A stretch of DNA of 8,453 bases from Pseudomonadota bacterium (GCA_023424585.1 JAFADT010000063.1:1-8453), one strand, 5' to 3'; shown: positions 1 to 6,658, counted from the stretch's first letter. Translations and numbers: made by a program. The notes: generated by a model not told the origin, from the letters alone.

Positions 1-1368
1 GCGAAGAAGGTCACCCTGCACGGCGTGCGGGTGCTGGACTGCACGGGCTACGGCAACGACGCGCAGGTGATTGGTGGCATTGATTGGGTGGCGGCCAACC
101 ACATCAAGCCGGCGGTCGCCAACATGAGCCTGGGCGACGTCGCCATCCAGGCCGTCGATGACGCGACGGAGCGGTTGATCGCCGCGGGCGTCACGACGGT
201 GGTCGCCGCCGGCAACGACAGCGACGACGCCTGCGACTATTCGCCGGCCCGCGCGCCCAACGCCATCACGGTGGGCTCCACCACCAGCTCGGATGCCCGC
301 TCGTCGTTCTCCAACTACGGCGCGTGCCTGGACCTCTTCGCGCCGGGCTCGAGCATCACGTCCGCCTCGAACTCCGGCAACTCGTCGAGCACGTCGATGA
401 GCGGCACGTCCATGGCCTCGCCGCACGTGGCCGGCGCCGCGGCGCTCTACCTGAGCGCCAACCCCACCGCGACGCCCCAGCAGGTGCGGGACGCGCTGGT
501 GAACAACGCCACGCCGAACAAGGTCACCAGCCCGGGGACCGGCTCGCCCAACAAGCTGCTGTACACGCTCTTCATCACCGGCGGCGGCGGCAGCGACACC
601 ACCCCGCCCACCACCTCCATCACCTCGCCCGCGGGCGGCGCCACGCTGAGCGGCACCGCGAGCCTGAGCGCCAGCGCCTCCGACAACGTGGGCGTGTCGC
701 GCGTGGAGTTCTACGCGGGCGCCACGCTGCTGGGCACGGCGACGGCGGCGCCGTACAGCATCTCGTGGAACACGACGGCGGTGGCCAACGGCACCTACGC
801 GCTGACCACCCGGGCGTATGACGCGGCGAACAACGTGGGCACGTCCGCCACGGTGTCGGTGACGGTGAACAACGGCACGGGCAGCTGCTCCATCTCCGAG
901 CAGCTCCTGGTCAACCCGGGCTTCGAGAGCGGCAACACAGGATGGACGACCTCGTCCGGCGTCATCAGCGGCACCACGTCCGGCAGCGCGCCGCGCACGG
1001 GCACGTACAAGGCCTACATGAATGGCTACGGCAGCACGCACACCGACTACGCCTGGCAGGACATCACCATCCCCGCCACGGCGTGCAGCGCGACCCTCAC
1101 CTTCTGGGCGCGCATCACCTCGTCGGAGACGACGACCACCACGGCCTACGACAAGCTGGCCGTCCAGGTCCGCAACAGCGCGGGCACCGTGCTGGCCACG
1201 CTGGCCACGTACAGCAACCTGGACAAGGGCTCGGCCTACGTGCAGCGGACGTTCGACCTGGCCGCCTACAAGGGCCAGACCCTCCGCCTCTACTTCAACG
1301 GCACGGAGGACGCGTCGCTCCAGACGAGCTTCTTCCTCGATGACACGGCGGTGAACATCGTCCGGTAG
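1..1368 (+). CDS. S8 (proteinase K-like) secreted serine protease with Ig-like and C-terminal jelly-roll-like domains, 5' partial
   Basis: Open from the first base of the window, so the start, signal peptide, propeptide and the catalytic Asp and His blocks lie upstream. Seen: the family segment HGVRVLDCTGYG, a substrate-cleft NMSLGD, the oxyanion-hole Asn in AAGND (codon 214-216) and the nucleophile Ser in GTSMASPHVAG (codon 409-411). The peptidase domain ends near base 575. A Gly/Ser linker leads to an Ig-like domain (about bases 595-870; PPTTSITSP, DNVGVSRVEFYAG), resembling the Big_7-type modules of secreted enzymes. A last domain (about 885-1365) begins LLVNPGFESG, like MAM or carbohydrate-binding jelly rolls. 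By family this is an extracellular endopeptidase, and the tail domains probably bind substrate or cell surface. Oddity: SLGD replaces the usual SLGG of the cleft. The family call is firm; the C-terminal domain call is approximate. Confidence 0.93.
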   Translation, partial: AKKVTLHGVRVLDCTGYGNDAQVIGGIDWVAANHIKPAVANMSLGDVAIQAVDDATERLIAAGVTTVVAAGNDSDDACDYSPARAPNAITVGSTTSSDARSSFSNYGACLDLFAPGSSITSASNSGNSSSTSMSGTSMASPHVAGAAALYLSANPTATPQQVRDALVNNATPNKVTSPGTGSPNKLLYTLFITGGGGSDTTPPTTSITSPAGGATLSGTASLSASASDNVGVSRVEFYAGATLLGTATAAPYSISWNTTAVANGTYALTTRAYDAANNVGTSATVSVTVNNGTGSCSISEQLLVNPGFESGNTGWTTSSGVISGTTSGSAPRTGTYKAYMNGYGSTHTDYAWQDITIPATACSATLTFWARITSSETTTTTAYDKLAVQVRNSAGTVLATLATYSNLDKGSAYVQRTFDLAAYKGQTLRLYFNGTEDASLQTSFFLDDTAVNIVR

Positions 1369-1391
1369 TCCTCGCGGGGACGCAGGGTCCA

Positions 1392-1424
1392 GAGGCCCAG
1401 CAGCCCACCGGGTTGCTGGGCCTC
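1392..1424. terminator. Bidirectional hairpin terminator between convergent genes
   Basis: A 14-bp stem (1392-1405 with 1411-1424, a single G-T mismatch in the DNA that would be a wobble in RNA) encloses a 5-nt loop, 23 nt after the protease stop and 13 nt beyond the end of the convergent AraC gene. There is no U-tract on either strand, which is common for high-GC genomes. Its position between two convergent stops suggests it ends both transcripts. Confidence 0.7.
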
Positions 1425-1437
1425 GTCGTTCCTGCGC

Positions 1438-2223
1438 TCACGGCGCCACGAGCCCCTGGCCGCGGACCTTGTCCGGCGTGGTGCCCGTCATGCGCCGGAA
1501 CATCGCGATGAAGGCGGACGCGCTGCTGTAGCCCAGGTCCAGCGCGATGGCCTCCACCGCGTGGCCCTGCTCCAGCATCGCCAGCGCCTTGACCACGCGC
1601 AGCCGCTGGCGCCACTCGCTGAAGGACAGGCCCAGGCGCTGCTGGCAGCGCCGCTCCAGCGTGCGCTCGGTGGTGTGCAGCGCCTGGGCCCACTCGGCCA
1701 GGGAGCGCTCATCCTCCGGGTGCTGCTCGAGCGCCGTGAGGATGGGCGCCAGGAGCGCATCATCCGACATGGGCAGGTAGCTCCCATGGGCCGGAGCCAG
1801 CGACAGCTGATCAATCAGCACCCGGAACAGCCTGCGCTCGGCGCTGGTGCGGGGCTGCGCCAGCGCACTGTCCCGCAGGTGCTCCATCAGGGACTTCATC
1901 AAGGGGCTCACCGCCATCGCGCACGTCGTCTTGGGCAGCCCCCGGCACCACTCGGGGGCGAGGTAGAGCGAGCAGTGGGTCGCCTCGAAACGGTTCATGC
2001 CCCGGTGCTCGACGTCGGGCGGCAGCCAGATGCCGTACTGCGGGGGCGCGAGGTAGTGGTTGCCCGCCAGCTTGAGCTCCATCACGCCGCTGAAGGCGTA
2101 GACGAACTCCCCCCACGGGTGGCGGTGCCGGGGATAGGCGGCCGCCGCGGGCAGGCTCGCCGCGCGGAAGTACACGGGGTGTGGAAGCTTTGAGGTGAAG
2201 GGAACTTGCAGCTGCTTCGCCAT
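1438..2223 (-). CDS. AraC-family transcriptional regulator with N-terminal cupin domain
   Basis: A 261-residue protein of usual length for the cupin-plus-HTH AraC class. Residues about 15-90 form the small-molecule sensing cupin (HRHPWGEFVYAFSG at 33-46, H73). Residues about 174-255 carry the two helix-turn-helix motifs, with the AraC signature GYSSASAFIAMFRRMTG at 231-247 and the common TTP after it. The ATG at 2223 is kept because the cupin needs the N-terminus and a weak GAGAAG lies five bases upstream. It is divergent from the EamA transporter gene across 71 bp, which suggests it controls that gene and itself in response to the exported compound; paired AraC/EamA loci such as E. coli nimR/nimT follow this logic. 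The ligand cannot be read from the sequence. Confidence 0.93.
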   Translation of the reverse strand: MAKQLQVPFTSKLPHPVYFRAASLPAAAAYPRHRHPWGEFVYAFSGVMELKLAGNHYLAPPQYGIWLPPDVEHRGMNRFEATHCSLYLAPEWCRGLPKTTCAMAVSPLMKSLMEHLRDSALAQPRTSAERRLFRVLIDQLSLAPAHGSYLPMSDDALLAPILTALEQHPEDERSLAEWAQALHTTERTLERRCQQRLGLSFSEWRQRLRVVKALAMLEQGHAVEAIALDLGYSSASAFIAMFRRMTGTTPDKVRGQGLVAP

Positions 2224-2294
2224 GGCGGCTTCTCGGCATGGGTTGTCGGAATCTCGCTATATCCATCCGCCCCGTCAGCCGCAGGATGAAGTCC
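2224..2294. promoter_or_regulatory. Shared divergent control region of the AraC regulator and EamA transporter
   Basis: These 71 bp separate the two divergent starts and must hold both promoters and any AraC operator. The only AT-richer patch is about 2243-2263 (TTGTCG ... TATATC), but the two hexamers are only 9 bp apart, so they do not make a standard sigma-70 promoter. I could not assign a promoter or operator with confidence. The AGGA at 2283-2286 is the ribosome binding site that fixes the transporter start at 2295. Confidence 0.45.
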
Positions 2295-3230
2295 ATGAGC
2301 TCTCACCGGAAACCCGCGGATGGCTTCGCGCTCGCGACCATGGTCGTGCTGTGCGCCATCTGGGGCTTGCAGCAGGTGGCCGTGAAGCTGGCCGCGCCCC
2401 ACATCCCGAACCTGATGCAGATGGCGCTGCGCTCGGGCCTGGCCGCGCTGCTCGTGGGGCTGCTGTGCTGGGTGCGGGGCGAGCGGGGGCTCTTGCGCCG
2501 TGGGCCGTGGCGCCCCGGGCTGCTCGTGGGCGTGCTCTTCGCGTCGGAGTTCCTCTTCGTGGGCGAGGGGCTGCGCCACACGCACGCCTCGCACATGGGC
2601 GTCTTCCTCTACACCGCGCCCGTCTTCTCCGCGCTGGGCCTGCACGCGTTCGTGCCCTCGGAGCGGCTGAAGCGGACGCAGTGGCTGGGGATTGGCGTGG
2701 CGTTCGCGGGCATCGCGCTGGCCTTTGGCGGCGGCGTGCTCCGGGGCGGCCTCAGCCCGAGCGTGCTCCGGGGTGACGCGATGGGGCTGCTCGCGGGCCT
2801 GTCGTGGGGCGCCACCACCGTGGTGATCCGCGTCTCCGCGTTGTCCGACGCACCGCCCACGCAGACCTTGCTGTACCAGCTGGTGGGCGGCGTCGCGCTG
2901 CTGCTCCCCGTGGCCCTGCTCACCGGACAGGCCGGCCCCATCACGCTGGCCCCCATCGCCTGGGCGAGCCTGTTCTTCCAGGGCGTCATCGTCTGCTTCG
3001 CCAGCTACCTCGCGTGGTTCTGGCTCCTGCGCCGCTATCTCGCCTCCAACCTGTCGGTCTTCTCGTTCATGACGCCCCTGTTCGGCGTCAGCGCGGGCAT
3101 CTTCGTGCTGAACGAGCAGGCGGACCTCTCCTTCGTGGTGGGCGCGGTGCTGGTCCTCACCGGCATCCTCATCGTGAGCGGCGCCGGCCTGCTGCGCTCC
3201 ACGTCCGCGATGAAGCCGGGCGAGACCTGA
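2295..3230 (+). CDS. EamA/DMT-superfamily transporter (10-TM drug/metabolite exporter)
   Basis: 311 residues with two tandem EamA domains (about 13-144 and 163-297) and about ten hydrophobic helices, the standard size and architecture of this family of inner-membrane exporters for amino acids, metabolites or drugs. Landmarks are AIWGLQQVAVK in helix 1, YTAPVFSALGLH closing the first half, and MTPLFGVSAGIFVLNE at 259-274 in the second half, a family hallmark. The ATG at 2295 has AGGA eight bases upstream; the in-frame ATGs at 2238 and 2286 lack a correctly spaced site and would add a hydrophilic, Arg-containing leader. The divergent AraC gene is the likely controller. The substrate is unknown; an exporter role is inferred from the family and the regulator pairing. 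Confidence 0.92.
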   Translation: MSSHRKPADGFALATMVVLCAIWGLQQVAVKLAAPHIPNLMQMALRSGLAALLVGLLCWVRGERGLLRRGPWRPGLLVGVLFASEFLFVGEGLRHTHASHMGVFLYTAPVFSALGLHAFVPSERLKRTQWLGIGVAFAGIALAFGGGVLRGGLSPSVLRGDAMGLLAGLSWGATTVVIRVSALSDAPPTQTLLYQLVGGVALLLPVALLTGQAGPITLAPIAWASLFFQGVIVCFASYLAWFWLLRRYLASNLSVFSFMTPLFGVSAGIFVLNEQADLSFVVGAVLVLTGILIVSGAGLLRSTSAMKPGET

Positions 3231-3250
3231 GTCCCGGGCGGAGCGCGCGA

Positions 3251-3270
3251 CCTCCAACTGAAAGTGGAGG
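3251..3270 (+). terminator. Possible hairpin terminator after the EamA transporter gene
   Basis: CCTCCA and TGGAGG form a short stem around an 8-nt loop (extendable with one bulge), 20 nt after the stop. No U-tract follows. The right arm with its next G (3264-3271) can pair instead with CCCTCCAC at 3300-3307, so alternative folds are possible. Confidence 0.35.
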
Positions 3271-3382
3271 GGGCAGCGGGCATCAACTCCCGGGCCAATC
3301 CCTCCACGGCATGCCCTCGACTCCAGGTGGACGTCGCGGGGAGGCCGCCAGGACGAGCGCGCCCCTGCGGCGCTCCAGCTCC

Positions 3383-3394
3383 GCGTTATAACGC
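3383..3394. promoter_or_regulatory. 12-bp palindrome containing a -10-like TATAAC, upstream of the small EamA gene
   Basis: GCGTTATAACGC is a perfect palindrome holding the only AT-rich hexamer of the 221-bp gap, TATAAC at 3387-3392, about 60 bp before the next start. The -35 side is weak (CTGCGG area around 3365-3370). It could be a promoter -10 region overlapped by an operator; this rests only on the palindrome and position. Confidence 0.35.
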
Positions 3395-3451
3395 CGCGCT
3401 CGCTCCGGCCAGCCGACCAGACACGAGCGCTGAACCCCAGGAGTCACGCAC

Positions 3452-3874
3452 ATGACATGGACGTGGTGGATCTATGCCCTGGCCTCGGCCGGCTTCGCCG
3501 CGCTGACCGCCATTCTGGGCAAGGTGGGCGTGGAGGGGGTGCCGTCCACGCTCGCCACCGCCCTGCGCACCGTGGTGGTGCTCGTCTTCGCCTGGACCCT
3601 CGCGCTGGCCCGGGGTGAGGGGGCCGCCCTCCCCACCCTCAGCCGCCGCACGCTCCTCTTCCTCGCGCTGTCCGGCGTGGCAACGGGCCTGTCGTGGCTG
3701 GCCTACTTCCGGGCGCTCCAGCTCGCACCCGCGTCGCGGGTGGCGCCCATCGACAAGCTCAGCCTCGCCCTCACGCTCGTCCTCGCATGGGGCCTGCTGG
3801 GCGAGCCCATGTCCTGGAAGCTCGTCGTGGGCGTGGGGATGATGGTCTGCGGCGCGCTGCTGACGCTGGGCTGA
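3452..3874 (+). CDS. Half-size EamA-family transporter (single EamA domain, about 5 TM)
   Basis: 140 residues, nearly all hydrophobic, with about five helices (roughly 5-25, 33-53, 67-86, 97-116 and 122-139) and one EamA domain. Family features include an ALRTVVVLVFAW helix, the FRALQLAPASRVAPIDKLSL stretch at 86-105 and LLGEPMSWK before the last helix. This size fits the small bacterial/archaeal DMT members, which by family knowledge assemble as dimers, unlike the fused two-domain protein encoded upstream. The start is supported by AGGAG at 3439-3443, eight bases before the ATG. It lies 221 bp after the other EamA gene on the same strand, too far for tight coupling, and ends 10 bp from the convergent HTTM gene. 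The substrate cannot be inferred. Confidence 0.88.
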   Translation: MTWTWWIYALASAGFAALTAILGKVGVEGVPSTLATALRTVVVLVFAWTLALARGEGAALPTLSRRTLLFLALSGVATGLSWLAYFRALQLAPASRVAPIDKLSLALTLVLAWGLLGEPMSWKLVVGVGMMVCGALLTLG

Positions 3875-3884
3875 CGGCCCAGGC

Positions 3885-5312
3885 TCAGGCGCCGGAGACA
3901 CCGCGCCGCGTGGGGCGCAGGTGCACCGGCGGCCCCTCGGGCGCGGGGAGGATCCACGCCTTGGGCCCCAGGCCGTCCTCCTCCTTCGACAGGTCCACCC
4001 GCGGATCCACCAGCGGCTCCGACAGCCGGCCATTCAGCGACACCCGCACGTCGGCCCGGACCTCCACGGGGTGGTGCGTGGTGGCCTCGAAGTCGCGGGC
4101 AATCCGGTGGGCCAGTTGCAGGATGAGGTCCGGCTGCACCGCCATCTCCCGCTCCTGGAGTCGCGTGAGGTACTGGCTGGGAGGGACATGCCACTCCCGG
4201 CCCGTGACGCTGTCGCGCACCATGAACGTCGCGCTCCCGTTCTTCTCCCGCGTCATCACCCGCCACGAGAAGCGCATCCCCTGCTCGTGCCAGAGCACGT
4301 TGCCGCCATACGCGTGCGTGCGCAGCGGCAGCGCCACCTGGAGGGCTGCGTAGGTCAGCGCCGCGCCCAGCGCCAGGCGGCCCTTCCAGCCCGGCGCCGC
4401 GACGGCCGGCCCTTCCCCCGTCCCCACAGGGCGCACGGCGGGACGCCGCAGCACCCGGGCCGCGAGCATGCGCGGCCACGACGCGTCGAAGAACACCAGC
4501 GCCGCCGTCACCATGATGAAGGGGAACATCCCGATGGGGAACAGCACGAACGTCACCGCGTGGAAGCCCAGCACCACGACGTAGGCGAACGGCCGCGTGC
4601 GACGCCACAGCAGGAAGAGCACGATGGTGCTGTCGAAGAGCATCCCGCCCCAGGCCGCCGCGTAAGCCACCCAGCGCTGCTCCAGCAGCGGCCCCACCCA
4701 CGGCAGCCCCGTGCGCGCGGCCAGCCAGATGTTGAGCGGCTGCGCGTGCACCAGCCAGTCCGTGGTGATCTTCGCCAGCCCCGCGTACACGTAGACGACG
4801 GACACCTGGAAGCGCAGCAGCACCGTGCACCACGCCGGCAGCCAGGCCCGCCGGAGCGCCGGCCTGCGCCACGCGTCCACGGAGAAGGCCCCGTGCGCCG
4901 GCACGAAGCACATCAACCCCAGGAGCAGGCTCACCAGGTAGTAGTGGTTGAGGTAGTTCGCCACATCGAGCAGCTGCACGTAGGCGAACACCGCGAACAG
5001 CAGCACCACCGTCACCCGATAGAACAGCCCCACCATCAACAGCGCGCCCAGGACGCCCAGCACCACGAAGAGCGCGGGCATCCAGTCGCGGGGGAGCACG
5101 GGCACCCAGCCGAACCCCCAGTAGGTGAAGCGGAACCGGGGCTGCGCGAACAGCACGCCCACCCAGCCATAGGCCAGGAAGCGCACCGCCGACACGGTGA
5201 TGAGCAGCCCCAGCGCCACCCGGAACGCCGCCAGCGCGGCGATGTCCCGGGGCGCCATCAGCCACGCCCACCACCGCGCCAGGGGCCCGCTCCCGCCGCC
5301 CGCGTCAGTCAT
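3885..5312 (-). CDS. HTTM-domain membrane protein of the vitamin K-dependent gamma-carboxylase superfamily
   Basis: 475 residues. About eight to nine hydrophobic helices span residues 25-330 and are followed by a soluble C-terminal region. Family signatures are NHYYLVSLLLG at 122-132, an FSVDAWRRP block at 143-151, VYVYAGLAKITTDWL at 173-187, and a GFHAVTFVLFPIGMFPF helix at 249-265. Aligned by eye from memory with human GGCX (NHSYL; AGVKKLDADW), H123 would match H160 and K181 the catalytic-base K218. The post-membrane stretch HEQGMRFSWRVM (342-353) also recalls this family. In animals the enzyme converts Glu to gamma-carboxy-Glu using vitamin K hydroquinone; bacterial members mostly have no proven reaction. 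The ATG overlaps the end of the imelysin gene by 8 nt and has GAGGGAG just upstream, so translation is probably coupled. Family firm, activity unknown. Confidence 0.9.
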   Translation of the reverse strand: MTDAGGGSGPLARWWAWLMAPRDIAALAAFRVALGLLITVSAVRFLAYGWVGVLFAQPRFRFTYWGFGWVPVLPRDWMPALFVVLGVLGALLMVGLFYRVTVVLLFAVFAYVQLLDVANYLNHYYLVSLLLGLMCFVPAHGAFSVDAWRRPALRRAWLPAWCTVLLRFQVSVVYVYAGLAKITTDWLVHAQPLNIWLAARTGLPWVGPLLEQRWVAYAAAWGGMLFDSTIVLFLLWRRTRPFAYVVVLGFHAVTFVLFPIGMFPFIMVTAALVFFDASWPRMLAARVLRRPAVRPVGTGEGPAVAAPGWKGRLALGAALTYAALQVALPLRTHAYGGNVLWHEQGMRFSWRVMTREKNGSATFMVRDSVTGREWHVPPSQYLTRLQEREMAVQPDLILQLAHRIARDFEATTHHPVEVRADVRVSLNGRLSEPLVDPRVDLSKEEDGLGPKAWILPAPEGPPVHLRPTRRGVSGA

Positions 5313-6483
5313 TGTCTCCCTCGAGGCCGGCGGGCGGCTCCAGGTCCAGCGTGGTGATGAAGTCCGTCTTCAGCAGGTCCGTGATGCCCTTGAACTCGTT
5401 GTAGACCGCCATCACCGACGCCTTGTCCTGCGCCAGCGCCTGCGCCAGGTCCGCCTCCTCCACCGCGGCAAGCGCCGCGTCGGCCTCCACCACCTGCTGG
5501 CGCATCCGCGTGGCCACGCCCTCCGCGCCCGCCGCGGTCAGGACGTCGTCAAAGCCCGTGCCCGTGAAGTCCGGGCCGCAGCCATCCATGATGCGGCGGA
5601 AGCCCTCCAGGTTCTGGTGCAGGTTCTGCTTGGAACGGCCCGCGAACTGCGACTCCAGGAGCTCCGGGCAGATGTCCGTCGAGCAGTCGCGCAGCGCCAG
5701 CGGCCGCGCCAGCTTCTGGTCCTTGCCCTCGCGCTCCACGTAGAAGAGCGCGTCGCTCATCGTGTTGAGCGCCACCTGCGTCGACGGGAACACCGCGTTG
5801 CCCGCGCCCGCCGTCGCCAGCGTCTTCAGGAAGTTGCCGCCCTCCGGCGCCCACGCGTCCACAAGCGCCTGCGCACGTGTACGCACGTCCGCCGCCACCA
5901 CCGCCGCGTAGGCCCGCTTGCGCGCCGCCCGCTCGTCCGCGGACAGCGCCGCCCACGTCCCCTGCGCCACAATGGCGGAGTTCGGCCCGCACCCCGTCTC
6001 CGCGCCCTCGTAGAAGAGCAGGTACTCCAGCGCCAGGAACCCGCGCCGCGTCACCAGGCTGGAGGAGAAGCTGGCCGACTCGTACCCCTTCGAGACGATC
6101 TGCTCCTCGATGGAGCACCGGTTGTAGAGTGGGAACGAGTGGATGTTGTCGCGAAGCTCCGCGCCACCCGGGCTGCTGCGCGGCGCCGCCGGCCCCACCT
6201 GAAGGGGCTCCATCACCTGCCAGACGTCCATGGCCTCGTGGAACGCCTTGCGTGCCGCCTCCTGGGCCGCGGCGTCCGGCGCGTCCCGCAACGCCGCCGT
6301 CGCGGTCTGGAGCGCCTGGGCCTTGGGCAGGAAGTCCCGCGCCGTCCCCAGGATGCACTCCCCCGCGGAGCTCAACAGCTGCGCGCGCACGTCCGTGCCA
6401 TCCCCGGGCCCTGGCACCACCGGCCTGGGCTTGCTGTCACTGCACGCCACGCACAACACCGCGGTGAACGCCAGGACCCTCAT
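5305..6483 (-). CDS. Imelysin-family (M75-like) lipoprotein, iron-uptake-associated
   Basis: 392 residues from the ATG at 6483. The N-terminus MRVLAFTAVLCVACSDS is a signal peptide ending in a near-lipobox (C14 as lipidation site; Cys at -3 is non-standard). The body is a helical imelysin domain: DVWQVMEPLQVGPA (86-99), DNIHSFPLYNRCSIEEQ (112-128), RRGFLALEYLLF (146-157) and SKQNLHQNLEGFRRI (284-298). The classic GxHxxE motif reads GFLALE, so the His is replaced by Leu150. Six further Cys (43, 123, 165, 267, 272, 302) could form disulfides. Imelysins such as IrpA are periplasmic or surface proteins tied to iron acquisition; no peptidase activity should be assumed. Longer in-frame starts exist at 6528 (ATG) and 6600 (GTG), but they overlap the likely promoter and do not begin with a signal peptide; the site upstream of 6483 is weak, so the start is moderately sure. 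Confidence 0.87.
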   Translation of the reverse strand: MRVLAFTAVLCVACSDSKPRPVVPGPGDGTDVRAQLLSSAGECILGTARDFLPKAQALQTATAALRDAPDAAAQEAARKAFHEAMDVWQVMEPLQVGPAAPRSSPGGAELRDNIHSFPLYNRCSIEEQIVSKGYESASFSSSLVTRRGFLALEYLLFYEGAETGCGPNSAIVAQGTWAALSADERAARKRAYAAVVAADVRTRAQALVDAWAPEGGNFLKTLATAGAGNAVFPSTQVALNTMSDALFYVEREGKDQKLARPLALRDCSTDICPELLESQFAGRSKQNLHQNLEGFRRIMDGCGPDFTGTGFDDVLTAAGAEGVATRMRQQVVEADAALAAVEEADLAQALAQDKASVMAVYNEFKGITDLLKTDFITTLDLEPPAGLEGDND

Positions 6484-6537
6484 TCCCAGCCAGGAGGGCG
6501 CTTCAGGACGCGCTTTGAAGACAGTCATACCCCCGCA

Positions 6538-6565
6538 AGTATCAAAACAAAGTTGCGACTGACAA
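6538..6565 (-). promoter_or_regulatory. Likely sigma-70-type promoter of the imelysin-HTTM operon
   Basis: On the minus strand TTGTCA (6565-6560, 5/6 to TTGACA) and GATACT (6543-6538, 4/6 to TATAAT) are 16 bp apart in an AT-rich patch. Transcription would begin near 6531, leaving about 48 nt of leader before the ATG at 6483. This position argues against the longer imelysin starts. Confidence 0.5.
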
Positions 6566-6573
6566 TTATTATC
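6555..6573 (-). promoter_or_regulatory. Degenerate Fur-like box overlapping the imelysin -35 element
   Basis: Read on the minus strand, the 19-mer starting GATAATAATTGTCA matches the classic Fur consensus GATAATGATAATCATTATC at 13 of 19 positions, with the first half intact. It covers the TTGTCA hexamer, so a bound repressor would block the polymerase. The assignment is by consensus comparison and the imelysin context, not by any measurement. Confidence 0.45.
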
Positions 6574-6641
6574 GAAAACAGAACGGCGGCTTGACTTCAC
6601 AACACCCCCAGTCTACTCAGCGCCCCGAAACGCTCATGAAA

Positions 6642-6658
6642 ATGAGAATCGTTCTCAT
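6642..6658. promoter_or_regulatory. Fur-like operator, box 1 of 3
   Basis: ATGAGAATCGTTCTCAT is a perfect 7-3-7 inverted repeat, closely resembling Fur boxes of the ATGAGAAT...ATTCTCAT style known from Pseudomonas. It is the strongest of the three copies and lies 77 bp upstream of the imelysin -35 hexamer. Confidence 0.7.

Noticed and set aside
2243..2263. TTGTCG ... TATATC as a promoter for the EamA gene
   Set aside because: The spacing is about 9 bp, far from the 16-18 bp needed.
2238..2294. Upstream ATG starts for the EamA transporter (2238, 2286)
   Set aside because: Neither has a well-spaced ribosome binding site; the leader they add is hydrophilic and lies in the divergent control region.
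2082..3257. 391-codon minus-strand open frame opposite the EamA transporter
   Set aside because: Composition is dominated by Arg, Gln, His and Glu, typical of an antisense frame of a hydrophobic membrane-protein gene.
3264..3455. 63-codon open frame in the gap between the two EamA genes
   Set aside because: GTG start with no proper ribosome binding site, no domain, and it runs into the start of the next gene.
3703..5274. 523-codon minus-strand open frame overlapping the HTTM gene in another frame
   Set aside because: Gly/Ala/Arg-rich with no recognisable domain, while the overlapping frame encodes a clear HTTM protein with family motifs.
5197..6594. 465-codon plus-strand open frame opposite the imelysin and HTTM start region
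   Set aside because: Its product is a long Arg/His/Ala/Gln-rich low-complexity sequence with no domain; it is the antisense shadow of the imelysin gene in GC-rich DNA and would also cross the promoter region.
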